Below are positions 36,402 through 45,879 of a stretch of 64,000 nt of DNA, in pieces (within the stretch, counting starts at the first letter, position 1; every line of letters starts with the position of its first letter). The stretch comes from Ignavibacteria bacterium (GTDB taxonomy: Bacteria > Bacteroidota > Ignavibacteria > Ch128b), in assembly GCA_013177855.1 (NCBI GenBank), contig JABLYA010000001.1:1039231-1103230 (forward strand), written 5' to 3'. Both the position numbers and the translations under genes were made by a program. The notes below the pieces were generated by a model that worked only from the letters and a program-made list of their open reading frames with translations, had not been told where the DNA came from and searched no databases.

Positions 36402-39400
36402 TCATTCAAAGATGTGTAATTTTCTTAATTCTATTTCAATTGGTTTATAGAGAGCTGGATTGATATAAAATACTTTTTCGCCTAACTCATTCAATTCAAA
36501 ATGGACAAGATTTGCAGCGTTCAAGAAATTTAAGATCGTTTTCGATTTCTCTAAATCACAACTGAAAATTTCTTGATGTTCGGCAATAGTTAGACTACCA
36601 TGCTGAATTAAATTTGAAAGCGTAAGCAATTTTTCAATTTCAAAGGTTTGAAGGAAACGAAAATCAAGTTTCTTAAACGGAGCGATGTAAATTTTATTAT
36701 TCTTGAATTCCTTAATTGATTTCATCCAATAGAACATTGCCGAAGTAATATTGCCTTCACAGGCATCATATAAACGATCAAAGTATTCTTCTTCAAGATT
36801 TGATTGCCTGTCTTTATTAGAAAGACTTAATTTCAAATACTTATAAGATTTCAAATGTTCATCGGCTAAAAATTCAAGATCATATCCAGAGGTTCGATGT
36901 CGTTTTAGAATTGCTTCTTTGATTTGATCTTTTGTCAGTACTTCTGTTTTAATCTGAAATGGGAAGAAGTTACTGATATTTAAAATTCGATTTAACAATT
37001 CCCATGCATGATATGAAATTGAGACAACCCAGAAAATTTTATGATTAGTTTCAGAAATAATTAAAAGTAATTTCTTCATTGCTTCTAAATAACCATACTT
37101 ACGGAGGAAGATCTTATGAATGTCTTCAAGAATTATCACTTTGTATTTTGGATTGATGTTCAGCTCACTTATCAATTCTTCGTAAGTTGCGATATAATCG
37201 AGCCCAAGCATTTTGGATAAAATATTTAATAACTCTTTTTCCGATTTAATTGTCTTTTCAAAAGTGTAACGATGTATTTGCGTATCTATTTGAGTTTTCA
37301 TTAAAAATGAACTAATCAAGCTACTTTTACCAGTTCCACTTTCACCAATGATGGCAGTTGAACCAGGCAAGCCATTTAAAGTTCTTTCATAAGCTTTATG
37401 AAGAATTGATTTCTCTTTTTCTCTTCCAACGAGTATCTCAACTATTTCTGAAGAAGTGTAATCGAAGAGTTTTTTGTAAACGAAAGGAAGGGAATTATAA
37501 ACATTCTTGTCGTAGATTGTTTGCTCATAAGAGTAAATTATAACGCTTTTACCTTCAAGATCAATTTCTAAAATATCCTTGACTTCTCTCAGGAGCGGTT
37601 TTAAAATTTGATTATATCTTCTTTTAAGAATTACCCATTGCTTTCTGAGTTTCTTTAGATTTTCTTTAAAAGAGACAACGACAGTGTCCAGTAATTCTTC
37701 GTATTTACTTTTCTTAATCCTCTTCTCAAGTTCAATTGTTAATTCTTTTGTAAATGCTTCTTTTATTGCAGTAATTTGTTTGTAGATTTTTTCTGTTAGA
37801 GCAAGTTCAATTTCTCTCTCGAATTTTTCAATTTGACGTTCCCAGACTTTAATTTTCTCTCGAACCAGTTTAGTAGTTGTCTTTAAAGTATCATCAAATA
37901 CTTTCTGGAAGCTTTCACCAATTTGGTCTCGATCAATTTCTTTTTCTAATGTATTTATCTCTTCAATTGCGATGTTGAAATGATAATAAATCACATTTTC
38001 AATATTTTTTAATTCTAAGATTGAACTACTCAAATGGTCATTGACGATCTCATTGAGTTTGATAATCTCTTGGAGAATTTCATTTTCAAAATAACTTTTA
38101 ATTACATCTGTAAAATGAAGAGTTTTAAGTTCAATGTATCTGGTTCTGGTTTCTTTAATCTCAAAATCTCGATCATCAAGAACTTTAATTTCGGTTTCAT
38201 ACTCTTTTATGAGCGAATTGAATCTTTCTTTAAGAGAATTTATTGTATTAATCAGGCTGTAAGTTTTTTTCAAATAGTTTAATCGGGCAATGCCTTTCTC
38301 ATTTAAAGTTAAAATCACCTCATCACGATACTTTGAGATCAAATTTTTGATAATTGAAATCTTTTCAAAACTCAATAAACTTTTATTCTCAAGCTCCTTT
38401 TCGAATGATTTGAGAATTGTATTAATTTCATTAATTAATTCTTTTAGCACTTTATTGATCGTATCAGAATGATGAACCATCGTATCGTTTACAATAGAAT
38501 TGATCCTTCCCGTAATCTCGAAAATTCGTGCATCCCGCTCACAAACTCCAAGAAAACCTAAGAAATAGTTGACCCAGAATCTAATCGTTTCAAGAGTTGT
38601 CTCTTTTGCTTTAAGCGATTCAGAATAAATTTTTGAGAAATGAAACTTTCGAATATTTAGTTCAATTGTTCCAGCTTTGAGAATCGCTTTCAGGAATTGA
38701 TTGAAAGGATTGGCAAATGCATAATTTAATCTTGTACTGATATTTTGATTTGAGCTTTCGATTTCCTCACCAATTGAGGAGATTTCCTGTTTAAGCCTAT
38801 CGTGAATTTCGTTCAATTTATCGATAGCAAGTAGCGAAACAGCATCTATATCTTTGTATTCAGTAATAAGATTGAGTAGCTCTTCGAGATTGTTAGTTAC
38901 ATCGTCGTAAATTCTTTTAACTTTTCTCAGTATGTTCAATCTTTCCATTCCCATTAAAAATGCAGCTTTTTCCATTTCAAGTGCAATCTGATACTCAAAG
39001 AAATACTTTACCAGAATTACATATGGTATCTTTCGTTTTAATACAAACTTTAAGCCTAAGAATTTTTTAATCTTTCTTAATAACCTTTTGTAAGATTTTA
39101 CAAATTTGATTAAGTAGCTGTCATCTGATTCTGTTTCATACTTATCAAGCTCCTGTTCAACTACAATAAATTCAGGCACTGTTTCGGAGTATTCTTTCAG
39201 ATCATCAAATAATTTTTGAAGCAGATATTCAGCATTTAGTATTTGTTGCTCAACAGATTTACGCTTGACGCTGAGCTCGGCAAACCAGGAAGAAATCTCC
39301 TGCTGAATATTTAAAACTTCTTCTTTTATTTCTTTCCCTGTAATCTTCCCTTTCGTGAATAAATTTTTAAGTTTTTGATATTCTTCGATGTATTTCTCAA

Positions 39401-40928
39401 CAACCTGATAATAAAATTCAAGAGCATCTTCGCTTCGTTTGTTGATAAGATTATTTTCAAATTCCTTCAAATAATTAATTAATTTTTCTCTTAGAGAAAT
39501 TATCAGATTGTTTAATTCAGGATCTTCGAATTGTGGGACATCAAATTTCTTTTGCGGGACAATATCTTTTCGAATTTTTTCTATTATCTTCTTTTCTTCC
39601 TTCTTCTCCGCAGTTTTAGAAACTCGATTAAAACGCTTTATAGCAATCTTAAATAACGCTGGACCAATCAATAGATTTAATCCAACTATTGAAACAATTA
39701 TCGGTGTAATTAATTCTTGCACCTGATTGATATTTGATGTGAAGTAAATCATAAAACCCAGAGCCATTGCAGACTGAGAAACAAATCCGAGCCATAAATT
39801 ATTCTGTAAAAGAGGTACTTCACTTGCAAGTTTTGCTGCGATTTTAGTGGAAGAATAGAGAAGAATTAATCTTACAACAAAGATTAAAATGGTAAGTTGA
39901 AAAGTTAAAACAAGAGCATTCAAATTTAAACCAGCACCGGCAATCGTAAAGAAGATTACATAAACAGGCAGAGAAAGTTTTTTTATTGGCTCTATTAAAT
40001 CATCAGAATATTTCGAAAAATTTTTTACAACAATACCAATGGTGATGAATACAAGCAGAACATCGAGATGTAAAAGTTTACTTACTTCAGAAATGATTAA
40101 AATAGATGCGAGAATAAAAATTAGCAATTCTTCTTTGATATATTTTAAGTACAGAATTATCAAATAAGCAGCAGTTGAACCTGCAACAATGGATAAAACT
40201 ATTTCCTTTAATCCATCTAAAAGCACACTTGAATTAAATCCTGCACCACCTAAAATACTTTTAGAAAAGGCTATTAGTAAGCTAATCAGAATAACCAGAA
40301 TAATATCCTTAACAACTGCGATGCTTAAAACAAGTTGAGATAATTTACTTCTATCACCTGTTTCGTTCATCACAGCGATAGTTGCAGCTGGAGAAGTTGC
40401 AAGCATCAAAACACCAGTAAAAAGAGCGGTGATCAATATCACATTATAAGGTACATTATTAAAAATAGGAATATAAGGAGCGGTAAATAAAATTATACCT
40501 GTTAAAACTGCTGGTAATAAAATCAGTTTGAACAAAACTATTAGAGAAATAATTTTCTTTTCAGCCAGAAATTCTTTTAATACAATTTCACCGCCGGCAG
40601 AAATAGCAATTAATCCTACTGCTAAACCATTTAATAATCTTAAATCATTTACTGATGTATCAGTAAAAATACTTAATAGATCAGTTCCAAATATTACAGA
40701 TGAATAAGGTCCGAAAATAATTCCAGCGATTAAATAACCACTGATTCTTGGAAGTCCAAGATAATAAGTTAATTCACCAAACGAATAAGCAGCGATCAGG
40801 ATAAATCCTAGCGAAATTAAAGTATCGGCATGAAATATCTGGCCAGTGTCAACTTGAAGGACTTCGAAAATGTTTACTAAAAATATTAGGCTTATAATAA
40901 TTCCAAGTTTTCGGATAAATGAAATCAT
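36402..40928 (-). CDS. Fusion of CPA2-type antiporter, long helical/coiled-coil region and C-terminal P-loop ATPase
   Basis: This 1508-residue protein has three parts. Residues about 1-430 form a 10-13-helix cation/proton antiporter-like domain of the CPA2 type (ATSPAATIAVMNETG near 177, then VVKDIILVI, where Asp matches the conserved ion-site acidic residue). Residues about 430-1120 are mostly charged helix and coiled coil. Residues about 1160-1508 form an AAA+/STAND-like ATPase with Walker A GESGTGKSS at 1195-1203, Walker B VIILEDIHKI ending near 1273, and a C-terminal region that could be a winged helix (GSLTIAEHQEIFSCDLEKSK). A REKE motif lies before Walker A. I know of no described protein with this whole plan. 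Transport may be gated by ATP binding or by a signal to the ATPase. Its start overlaps the upstream antiporter by 4 bp. Confidence 0.82.
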   Translation of the reverse strand: MISFIRKLGIIISLIFLVNIFEVLQVDTGQIFHADTLISLGFILIAAYSFGELTYYLGLPRISGYLIAGIIFGPYSSVIFGTDLLSIFTDTSVNDLRLLNGLAVGLIAISAGGEIVLKEFLAEKKIISLIVLFKLILLPAVLTGIILFTAPYIPIFNNVPYNVILITALFTGVLMLATSPAATIAVMNETGDRSKLSQLVLSIAVVKDIILVILISLLIAFSKSILGGAGFNSSVLLDGLKEIVLSIVAGSTAAYLIILYLKYIKEELLIFILASILIISEVSKLLHLDVLLVFITIGIVVKNFSKYSDDLIEPIKKLSLPVYVIFFTIAGAGLNLNALVLTFQLTILIFVVRLILLYSSTKIAAKLASEVPLLQNNLWLGFVSQSAMALGFMIYFTSNINQVQELITPIIVSIVGLNLLIGPALFKIAIKRFNRVSKTAEKKEEKKIIEKIRKDIVPQKKFDVPQFEDPELNNLIISLREKLINYLKEFENNLINKRSEDALEFYYQVVEKYIEEYQKLKNLFTKGKITGKEIKEEVLNIQQEISSWFAELSVKRKSVEQQILNAEYLLQKLFDDLKEYSETVPEFIVVEQELDKYETESDDSYLIKFVKSYKRLLRKIKKFLGLKFVLKRKIPYVILVKYFFEYQIALEMEKAAFLMGMERLNILRKVKRIYDDVTNNLEELLNLITEYKDIDAVSLLAIDKLNEIHDRLKQEISSIGEEIESSNQNISTRLNYAFANPFNQFLKAILKAGTIELNIRKFHFSKIYSESLKAKETTLETIRFWVNYFLGFLGVCERDARIFEITGRINSIVNDTMVHHSDTINKVLKELINEINTILKSFEKELENKSLLSFEKISIIKNLISKYRDEVILTLNEKGIARLNYLKKTYSLINTINSLKERFNSLIKEYETEIKVLDDRDFEIKETRTRYIELKTLHFTDVIKSYFENEILQEIIKLNEIVNDHLSSSILELKNIENVIYYHFNIAIEEINTLEKEIDRDQIGESFQKVFDDTLKTTTKLVREKIKVWERQIEKFEREIELALTEKIYKQITAIKEAFTKELTIELEKRIKKSKYEELLDTVVVSFKENLKKLRKQWVILKRRYNQILKPLLREVKDILEIDLEGKSVIIYSYEQTIYDKNVYNSLPFVYKKLFDYTSSEIVEILVGREKEKSILHKAYERTLNGLPGSTAIIGESGTGKSSLISSFLMKTQIDTQIHRYTFEKTIKSEKELLNILSKMLGLDYIATYEELISELNINPKYKVIILEDIHKIFLRKYGYLEAMKKLLLIISETNHKIFWVVSISYHAWELLNRILNISNFFPFQIKTEVLTKDQIKEAILKRHRTSGYDLEFLADEHLKSYKYLKLSLSNKDRQSNLEEEYFDRLYDACEGNITSAMFYWMKSIKEFKNNKIYIAPFKKLDFRFLQTFEIEKLLTLSNLIQHGSLTIAEHQEIFSCDLEKSKTILNFLNAANLVHFELNELGEKVFYINPALYKPIEIELRKLHIFE

Positions 40929-42157
40929 TTTATTTCACTTAAATCTATCAATAAATCTTTTGTCAGTTTTGTTGAGAGTATTTCGTTAATTAGGACAGCA
41001 GTTATTATTACAGCAAATAAAGTATTTGTCAATGGATTATCATAAACCTGCTGGAAATTAACCATCATTGTAATTGCAATAATTCCCTGAGTGTTTAAAC
41101 CCAAACCAATTCTTGGACTAAATTTATTTTTATCGAAACAAGAATGATAACTAAGCCACCCATTAAAGTATTTAATTACTACTCTGATTAATATATATAA
41201 GAACAAACCCGCGAAGAAAATCCAGAAATTATCAATACGAATAATTGCGCCAGCGTAAATTAAAATAATCACATAGAAAGGATGTTCTAACTTTTTAAAG
41301 ACTGACACAAGTATATCTTTTGATTTAATAACATTCCCTATTACAAATCCTGCAAGCAAGTTCAAAAATAATGGTGAGAAATTCATATAATAGGCAGTCC
41401 CTGAAGAAAAGATTATAATTCCAAGCAAAGCCACTAGGAGTTTATTTTCATTTTCTTCTCTTTCAAGAAAAACGAAAAATAAAAATCCAATAATCAATCC
41501 AAGAACGATGTTCAATACAAACCATTCAACCGGAGTAATGTGAATTCCGCTTGTTTGTCCTTTGTGAAAAATTGTAAACATCAAACCAAGAAATGTAATT
41601 GCAAGAAAATTATTAATCTTTGAAATTCTTTGAAGTGTATTAAAATTAGTTCCTGAGACCTCAAACTTACTCTGAATTGATTCAAGAACTCCATTCGAAA
41701 AAGTCGAAGCAGAGATTCCAATGATCAATGAATTAGTAATTATGTTTTCAATTGATAAAATATTTTGAAACAGATAATACATCAAAAAGAAGCTAAGCCC
41801 GCTCATCGAAATTGTGGTGAGTATAATGTCATTAACAGCAAGTTTGAAATGCTCAATTGAATAGTTGAAAAGTTCTTTAATTCTAAATTGAAGTCCTACA
41901 GAAAAACCTACAGCACCTAAGATTGTTGCAATTATTGGTTTTAACTGAAGCAAACCTTCACTATCAAGTAAAATTGGAAGTTTGATATTAAATATTCCAT
42001 TCAAAAAATTTATAAAAGGCTCACCAATAAAAATACCAATAAACAAGAATTCGAGTCCTGTAAGATAAAGTAATCGCTTTTGCAGTTTTTGATTTATAAA
42101 GTGAAAAGAAAGAAAGCCAAAAATGACAATTAAGATAAGAAGTAAAAATGTATTCAT
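40925..42157 (-). CDS. CPA2-type antiporter-like membrane protein
   Basis: This 410-residue protein has about 12 predicted membrane helices in the Na+/H+ (K+/H+) antiporter-like fold (VGFSVGLQFRIKELF in the first half; GLNTQGIIAITMMVNF in the last). Charged ion-site residues are not clearly kept, so it may be a structural partner of the fused antiporter and not a second transporter. It ends in TGA overlapping the ATG of the 1508-residue gene. ATG 42157 is chosen over TTG 42163; no good ribosome site is visible for either. Confidence 0.75.
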   Translation of the reverse strand: MNTFLLLILIVIFGFLSFHFINQKLQKRLLYLTGLEFLFIGIFIGEPFINFLNGIFNIKLPILLDSEGLLQLKPIIATILGAVGFSVGLQFRIKELFNYSIEHFKLAVNDIILTTISMSGLSFFLMYYLFQNILSIENIITNSLIIGISASTFSNGVLESIQSKFEVSGTNFNTLQRISKINNFLAITFLGLMFTIFHKGQTSGIHITPVEWFVLNIVLGLIIGFLFFVFLEREENENKLLVALLGIIIFSSGTAYYMNFSPLFLNLLAGFVIGNVIKSKDILVSVFKKLEHPFYVIILIYAGAIIRIDNFWIFFAGLFLYILIRVVIKYFNGWLSYHSCFDKNKFSPRIGLGLNTQGIIAITMMVNFQQVYDNPLTNTLFAVIITAVLINEILSTKLTKDLLIDLSEIK

Positions 42158-42213
42158 TGGCAAATATGTGTTTGTATCTGAATCATCACTTCACAAATAT
42201 GCAAATGAATTAA

Positions 42214-43392
42214 TTAATTTCCATAAGGAGTTTGAAGATATCTTTTAGCGGATGAGTGAGCGTCACTCCAATTCTTTATGGAAAGAACATAATTATAGGC
42301 TTCGATTGCTTCATCTCGTCTGCCCATTAAATCATAGACTATTCCTAAATTCAAAGCAGCGTAAGATTGAAAACCAGACTCATCCCCCTTTTTATCAATT
42401 TCCTTGCTGATATCTACGCATTTTTTAAAGAAATATGCAGAGGAATCGAATTTGCCCTCAAATCTATAATTCATTCCAATGTAATAAGCTGCTTCGCGCA
42501 TCGCATTTTTGTTATAACCAGGGAGACCCGCTTCAGCTCTTGAATAAATTTCTGTAAAAACCTCTGAAGCTGTTTTGTAATCTCCAGCTCTGATATAAGT
42601 CCTTCCCAGATAACGATGAAAAATTGGATTCAACGGATATTTTTCATGAAGGATTGATGCGTAACGCCTCGCCTCGAAAATATCATCCTCATAATGATAA
42701 TTAATGTAAAGTAAGAAATACATTGATTCAGTTGAGGCAAATTTTGCCTTTTCAGCTGCAGTTTTAAGCTGTTGAATTCCCAGTTTCTTATTCCCTTTTG
42801 GGAAAAAAATCATAAGAGGTTTGACATATGGAAATTCATCGGGGATTACTTCAGCAAAATAATTGTAAATGCCCATTCCAAAGAGTAAGTCATAATTAGT
42901 TGAATCAATTGACCAGGCAATTTGAAGAAGTGGTAAAGCTTCTCTTCCATCATCTGCAGCTTTGATCCAGCTGTCTCGCAATCCTCTTAATCGTCCACGA
43001 AAACCAATTGCACCTCCTTTAAAGAATATTGCGTCAAGATTTTTTTCATCGTTTTTTAAAATTTGATCACAATGGTAAATCACATCCTCAAGTTTTTCAA
43101 AAAATAAATTATCTAAGGATTCATTTTCAGGTTCAATCGCAATTCTCCACCAATCAATCATCGCAAGGAAAAATCTGCCTGCAGGACTATCCGGATATTC
43201 TAACATCAATTTTTTGAAAACTACCTCTGCCGAATCAAATTGAATATTATAAATGTAGTCAATTCCTTTTTTAACTCTTAACTCAAAATCTATGGTGTGA
43301 GCAAAGCGAGCAGAGTCTTTAATTATTTCATTAGAAAATGCAAATGTCAAGAAAATATGAACAAATAAAATTGAAAGGATTGCCCTTTTCAT
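42214..43392 (-). CDS. Exported TPR protein
   Basis: This 392-residue protein has a signal peptide (MKRAILSILFVHIFLTFAFS) and a series of TPR-like helical repeats, for example the final YAALNLGIVYDLMGRRDEAI and FHRYLGRTYIRAGDYKTASE. TPR proteins act as scaffolds. It precedes the antiporter genes by 57 bp on the same strand and is likely cotranscribed with them, so it may be the periplasmic partner of the transport complex. That is inferred from context. Alternatively it is an unrelated leader gene. Confidence 0.78.
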   Translation of the reverse strand: MKRAILSILFVHIFLTFAFSNEIIKDSARFAHTIDFELRVKKGIDYIYNIQFDSAEVVFKKLMLEYPDSPAGRFFLAMIDWWRIAIEPENESLDNLFFEKLEDVIYHCDQILKNDEKNLDAIFFKGGAIGFRGRLRGLRDSWIKAADDGREALPLLQIAWSIDSTNYDLLFGMGIYNYFAEVIPDEFPYVKPLMIFFPKGNKKLGIQQLKTAAEKAKFASTESMYFLLYINYHYEDDIFEARRYASILHEKYPLNPIFHRYLGRTYIRAGDYKTASEVFTEIYSRAEAGLPGYNKNAMREAAYYIGMNYRFEGKFDSSAYFFKKCVDISKEIDKKGDESGFQSYAALNLGIVYDLMGRRDEAIEAYNYVLSIKNWSDAHSSAKRYLQTPYGN

Positions 43393-43531
43393 AGAAAATA
43401 TGAGTTAGTTTCGATTTGTTGTGATCTTAAAGAAATCAAATTGATAGCTTCGAAAATCAATTATCACTTTACAATGAAAATCATTTTTTATTAGGGAAGA
43501 CATTCTTTAAAACTTATGATTTAAAAAAGAA

Positions 43532-43565
43532 AATGCTCAGGTTGAGAAGGCACAACCTGAGCATT
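43532..43565 (-). terminator. Terminator of the FnIII lipoprotein gene
   Basis: AATGCTCAGGTTG at 43532-43544 pairs perfectly with CAACCTGAGCATT at 43553-43565. On the minus strand it is followed by TTCTTTTTT. It lies just beyond the 43576 stop. Confidence 0.9.
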
Positions 43566-43575
43566 CAGAAAATTT

Positions 43576-44469
43576 TTATTTTTTAACTACTCTTAGATTT
43601 ACAATTGGTTGAATTTTATATTCAAACTCAGCGGATTTGTAAGCATCAGTTCCGGAACCGGTTGTTTTAATATTTTTGACCCAAACTTTTACATAAATGC
43701 TGTCCTGAGTTTTTAATAAATACACATTATCTTTAACAACAGAAACTGCTGAAAGAGTTGGTTCTTCCAAACCTTCTACCAGGTCAAAACCTTCCTGTGC
43801 TGTTTTTGGAACAACAGCAAACTTCGTAATTCTTGCACCTGGATAAGCTGCTTTCACATTAGGTGAATAAAAAGTTAAAACATTGCTTGCTGAGTCCACT
43901 CTCATATGTAAATCGATATTTGGATAATATGTTTGACCGAATGAATATTGCGTTCCTGCACCTGTTGATGGATTCCATCCAAAACCCGATTTTGCTGCTC
44001 CTGTTAATTTGAACTCATCAATAACTCCTTCACCATAATAAACACCAGCATAAATCACAGTTCCGAATGGGATACTTCTTTTATTGTCCTGATTTACAGC
44101 ATATATAAAAGTTTTGTATCTAATTCCTCTTTGAATGTTTTGAATAATCCTTCTTCTTGAATCAATTTTGGAAACAAATGCAGAATCAAATGTGCTTTGC
44201 GGATCACCCATCTGATTGACGACATAAGTTACAACAATGTAACCCTTGAAATTTGCATCATCATGTTGGGGTGATTTTTCCCAGCTTACGATCGCAAATG
44301 CATCACCTCCAGCAACTGCATCAACAACTACAGATACATTAGCTGGCGGATTTGGTGGATTGGAGATTGGCTGCTCAGGTTCAGTTGATTTACTGCAATC
44401 AGCTGCGGTAAATGCAAAATAAATTGTAAAAACTGTTAGAATGCTAATTAACTTTTTATAAGTATTCAT
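43576..44469 (-). CDS. Exported FnIII-like protein, possible lipoprotein
   Basis: This 297-residue protein starts at ATG 44469 with GGGAGGAATT just before it. The listed start four codons earlier lies inside that site. The leader MNTYKKLISILTVFTIYFAF is followed by TAADCSKS, a weak lipobox with Cys. Lipid attachment is possible. A Pro-rich linker leads to a FnIII-like domain (AFAIVSWEKSP, FKGYIVVTYV, and IRYKTFIYAVNQDNKR) and a beta-rich C-terminal domain. No T9SS sorting domain is present, unlike the other FnIII proteins here. It is 13 bp after glycyl-tRNA synthetase. Confidence 0.75.
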   Translation of the reverse strand: MNTYKKLISILTVFTIYFAFTAADCSKSTEPEQPISNPPNPPANVSVVVDAVAGGDAFAIVSWEKSPQHDDANFKGYIVVTYVVNQMGDPQSTFDSAFVSKIDSRRRIIQNIQRGIRYKTFIYAVNQDNKRSIPFGTVIYAGVYYGEGVIDEFKLTGAAKSGFGWNPSTGAGTQYSFGQTYYPNIDLHMRVDSASNVLTFYSPNVKAAYPGARITKFAVVPKTAQEGFDLVEGLEEPTLSAVSVVKDNVYLLKTQDSIYVKVWVKNIKTTGSGTDAYKSAEFEYKIQPIVNLRVVKK

Positions 44470-44482
44470 AATTCCTCCCATT

Positions 44483-45811
44483 TTATTTTAATTTTTCTTT
44501 TAAGAATTCAGCAATTTTATTAATGTTAATCCTTATTTGTTCCATTGAATCTCTTTCTCTAATTGTCACTGTTTGATCTTCCAGAGTTTGACTATCGACT
44601 GTTACACAATACGGAGTTCCTACCTCATCCTGCCTTCGATATCTTCTGCCAACGGCACCTTTATCATCATAAAACACTCTGAAATCTTTTCGTAAATCTT
44701 CCGTTATCTTTCTTGCAATTTCCGGCATTCCATCACGATTAACCAACGGGAAAATGCCAACTTTAATCGGAGCGAGTTTTGGGTGTAATTTTAAAACAAC
44801 TCGTTTTTCACCTCGAACTTCTTCTTCGTAATAAGCATCAATTAGAAAAGTCATAAAACTTCTACTGGCACCTGCTGAAGTTTCAATTATATAAGGAATG
44901 TACCTCTCCTTGGTCTCATCATCAAAATAATCAAGAGCTTTGCCTGAATAATTAGTGTGTTGAGTCAAATCGAAATTAGTTCTGTTATGAATTCCTTCAA
45001 TCTCACCCCAGCCAAATGGAAATTCGTATTCGATATCAACAGCAGCGTGAGCATAGTGTGCAAGTTTATCTTCGGGATGTGGAGAAAATCTAAGTTTATC
45101 TTTGTTCAAACCAAGTTCGATAAACCATTTCATCCTTTCTTCTTTCCAGTATTCAAACCATTTCATATCCTCACCTGGTTTGACGAAATATTGCATCTCC
45201 ATTTGTTCAAATTCTCTTGTCCTGAAAAGGAAATTCTTAGTGTTAATTTCATTTCGAAAAGCTTTTCCGATTTGAGCAATTCCAAATGGAATTTTTTGCC
45301 TGGATGAATTTAATACATTCAAAAAGTTAACGAAAATTCCCTGTGCAGTTTCAGGTCTTAAATAAACAATCGCTGCATCTTCTTCAACTGGACCGATGAA
45401 GGTTTTGAACATCAAATTAAATTGTCTTGGTTCAGTGAATTTTCCTTCCTGTTGACATTTAATTGCTTTTCGTCCTTTGTAAGCTGGATTACCGCACATT
45501 GCATCTTCCAGTTGATCTGCACGGAAGCGAGCTTTACATTCTTTACAATCAACCATTGGATCTGTGAAATTGGCAACATGACCTGAAGCTTCCCAGACTT
45601 TTGGGTGCATTAAAATGGCAGCATCAATTCCTTCGATATCTTCCCTGAAAGTCATTGATTGCCACCATTCTCTTTTAATGTTGTTTAATAGCTCAACTCC
45701 AAGTGGACCATAATCCCAGCATCCATTAAGTCCACCATAAATTTCAGATGATTGAAATACAAATCCTCTTCTTTTCGCTAATGAGACAATTGTTTCAAGG
45801 GATACGCTCAA
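44483..45811 (-). CDS. glyS: Glycyl-tRNA synthetase (homodimeric class II)
   Basis: This 442-residue enzyme charges tRNA-Gly. Class II signatures are present: YGGLNGCWDYGPLGVEL near the start, motif 2 region FRNEINTKNFLFRTREFEQMEM, and motif 3 region TSAGASRSFMTFLIDA. A Cys cluster (CKECKARF, CGNPAYK) may bind zinc. The anticodon-binding domain ends in IAEFLKEKLK. I start it at TTG 45811, where GGAGGTAAGA precedes; the upstream TTG 45823 overlaps that site. It uses the single-chain form common outside the gamma-proteobacterial alpha2beta2 type. Confidence 0.96.
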   Translation of the reverse strand: MSVSLETIVSLAKRRGFVFQSSEIYGGLNGCWDYGPLGVELLNNIKREWWQSMTFREDIEGIDAAILMHPKVWEASGHVANFTDPMVDCKECKARFRADQLEDAMCGNPAYKGRKAIKCQQEGKFTEPRQFNLMFKTFIGPVEEDAAIVYLRPETAQGIFVNFLNVLNSSRQKIPFGIAQIGKAFRNEINTKNFLFRTREFEQMEMQYFVKPGEDMKWFEYWKEERMKWFIELGLNKDKLRFSPHPEDKLAHYAHAAVDIEYEFPFGWGEIEGIHNRTNFDLTQHTNYSGKALDYFDDETKERYIPYIIETSAGASRSFMTFLIDAYYEEEVRGEKRVVLKLHPKLAPIKVGIFPLVNRDGMPEIARKITEDLRKDFRVFYDDKGAVGRRYRRQDEVGTPYCVTVDSQTLEDQTVTIRERDSMEQIRININKIAEFLKEKLK

Positions 45812-45879
45812 TCTTACCTCCAAATTTGTTTTAATTAAACATAAAATTACTTAATGATAAAGTGTTTACAAAATCAACC

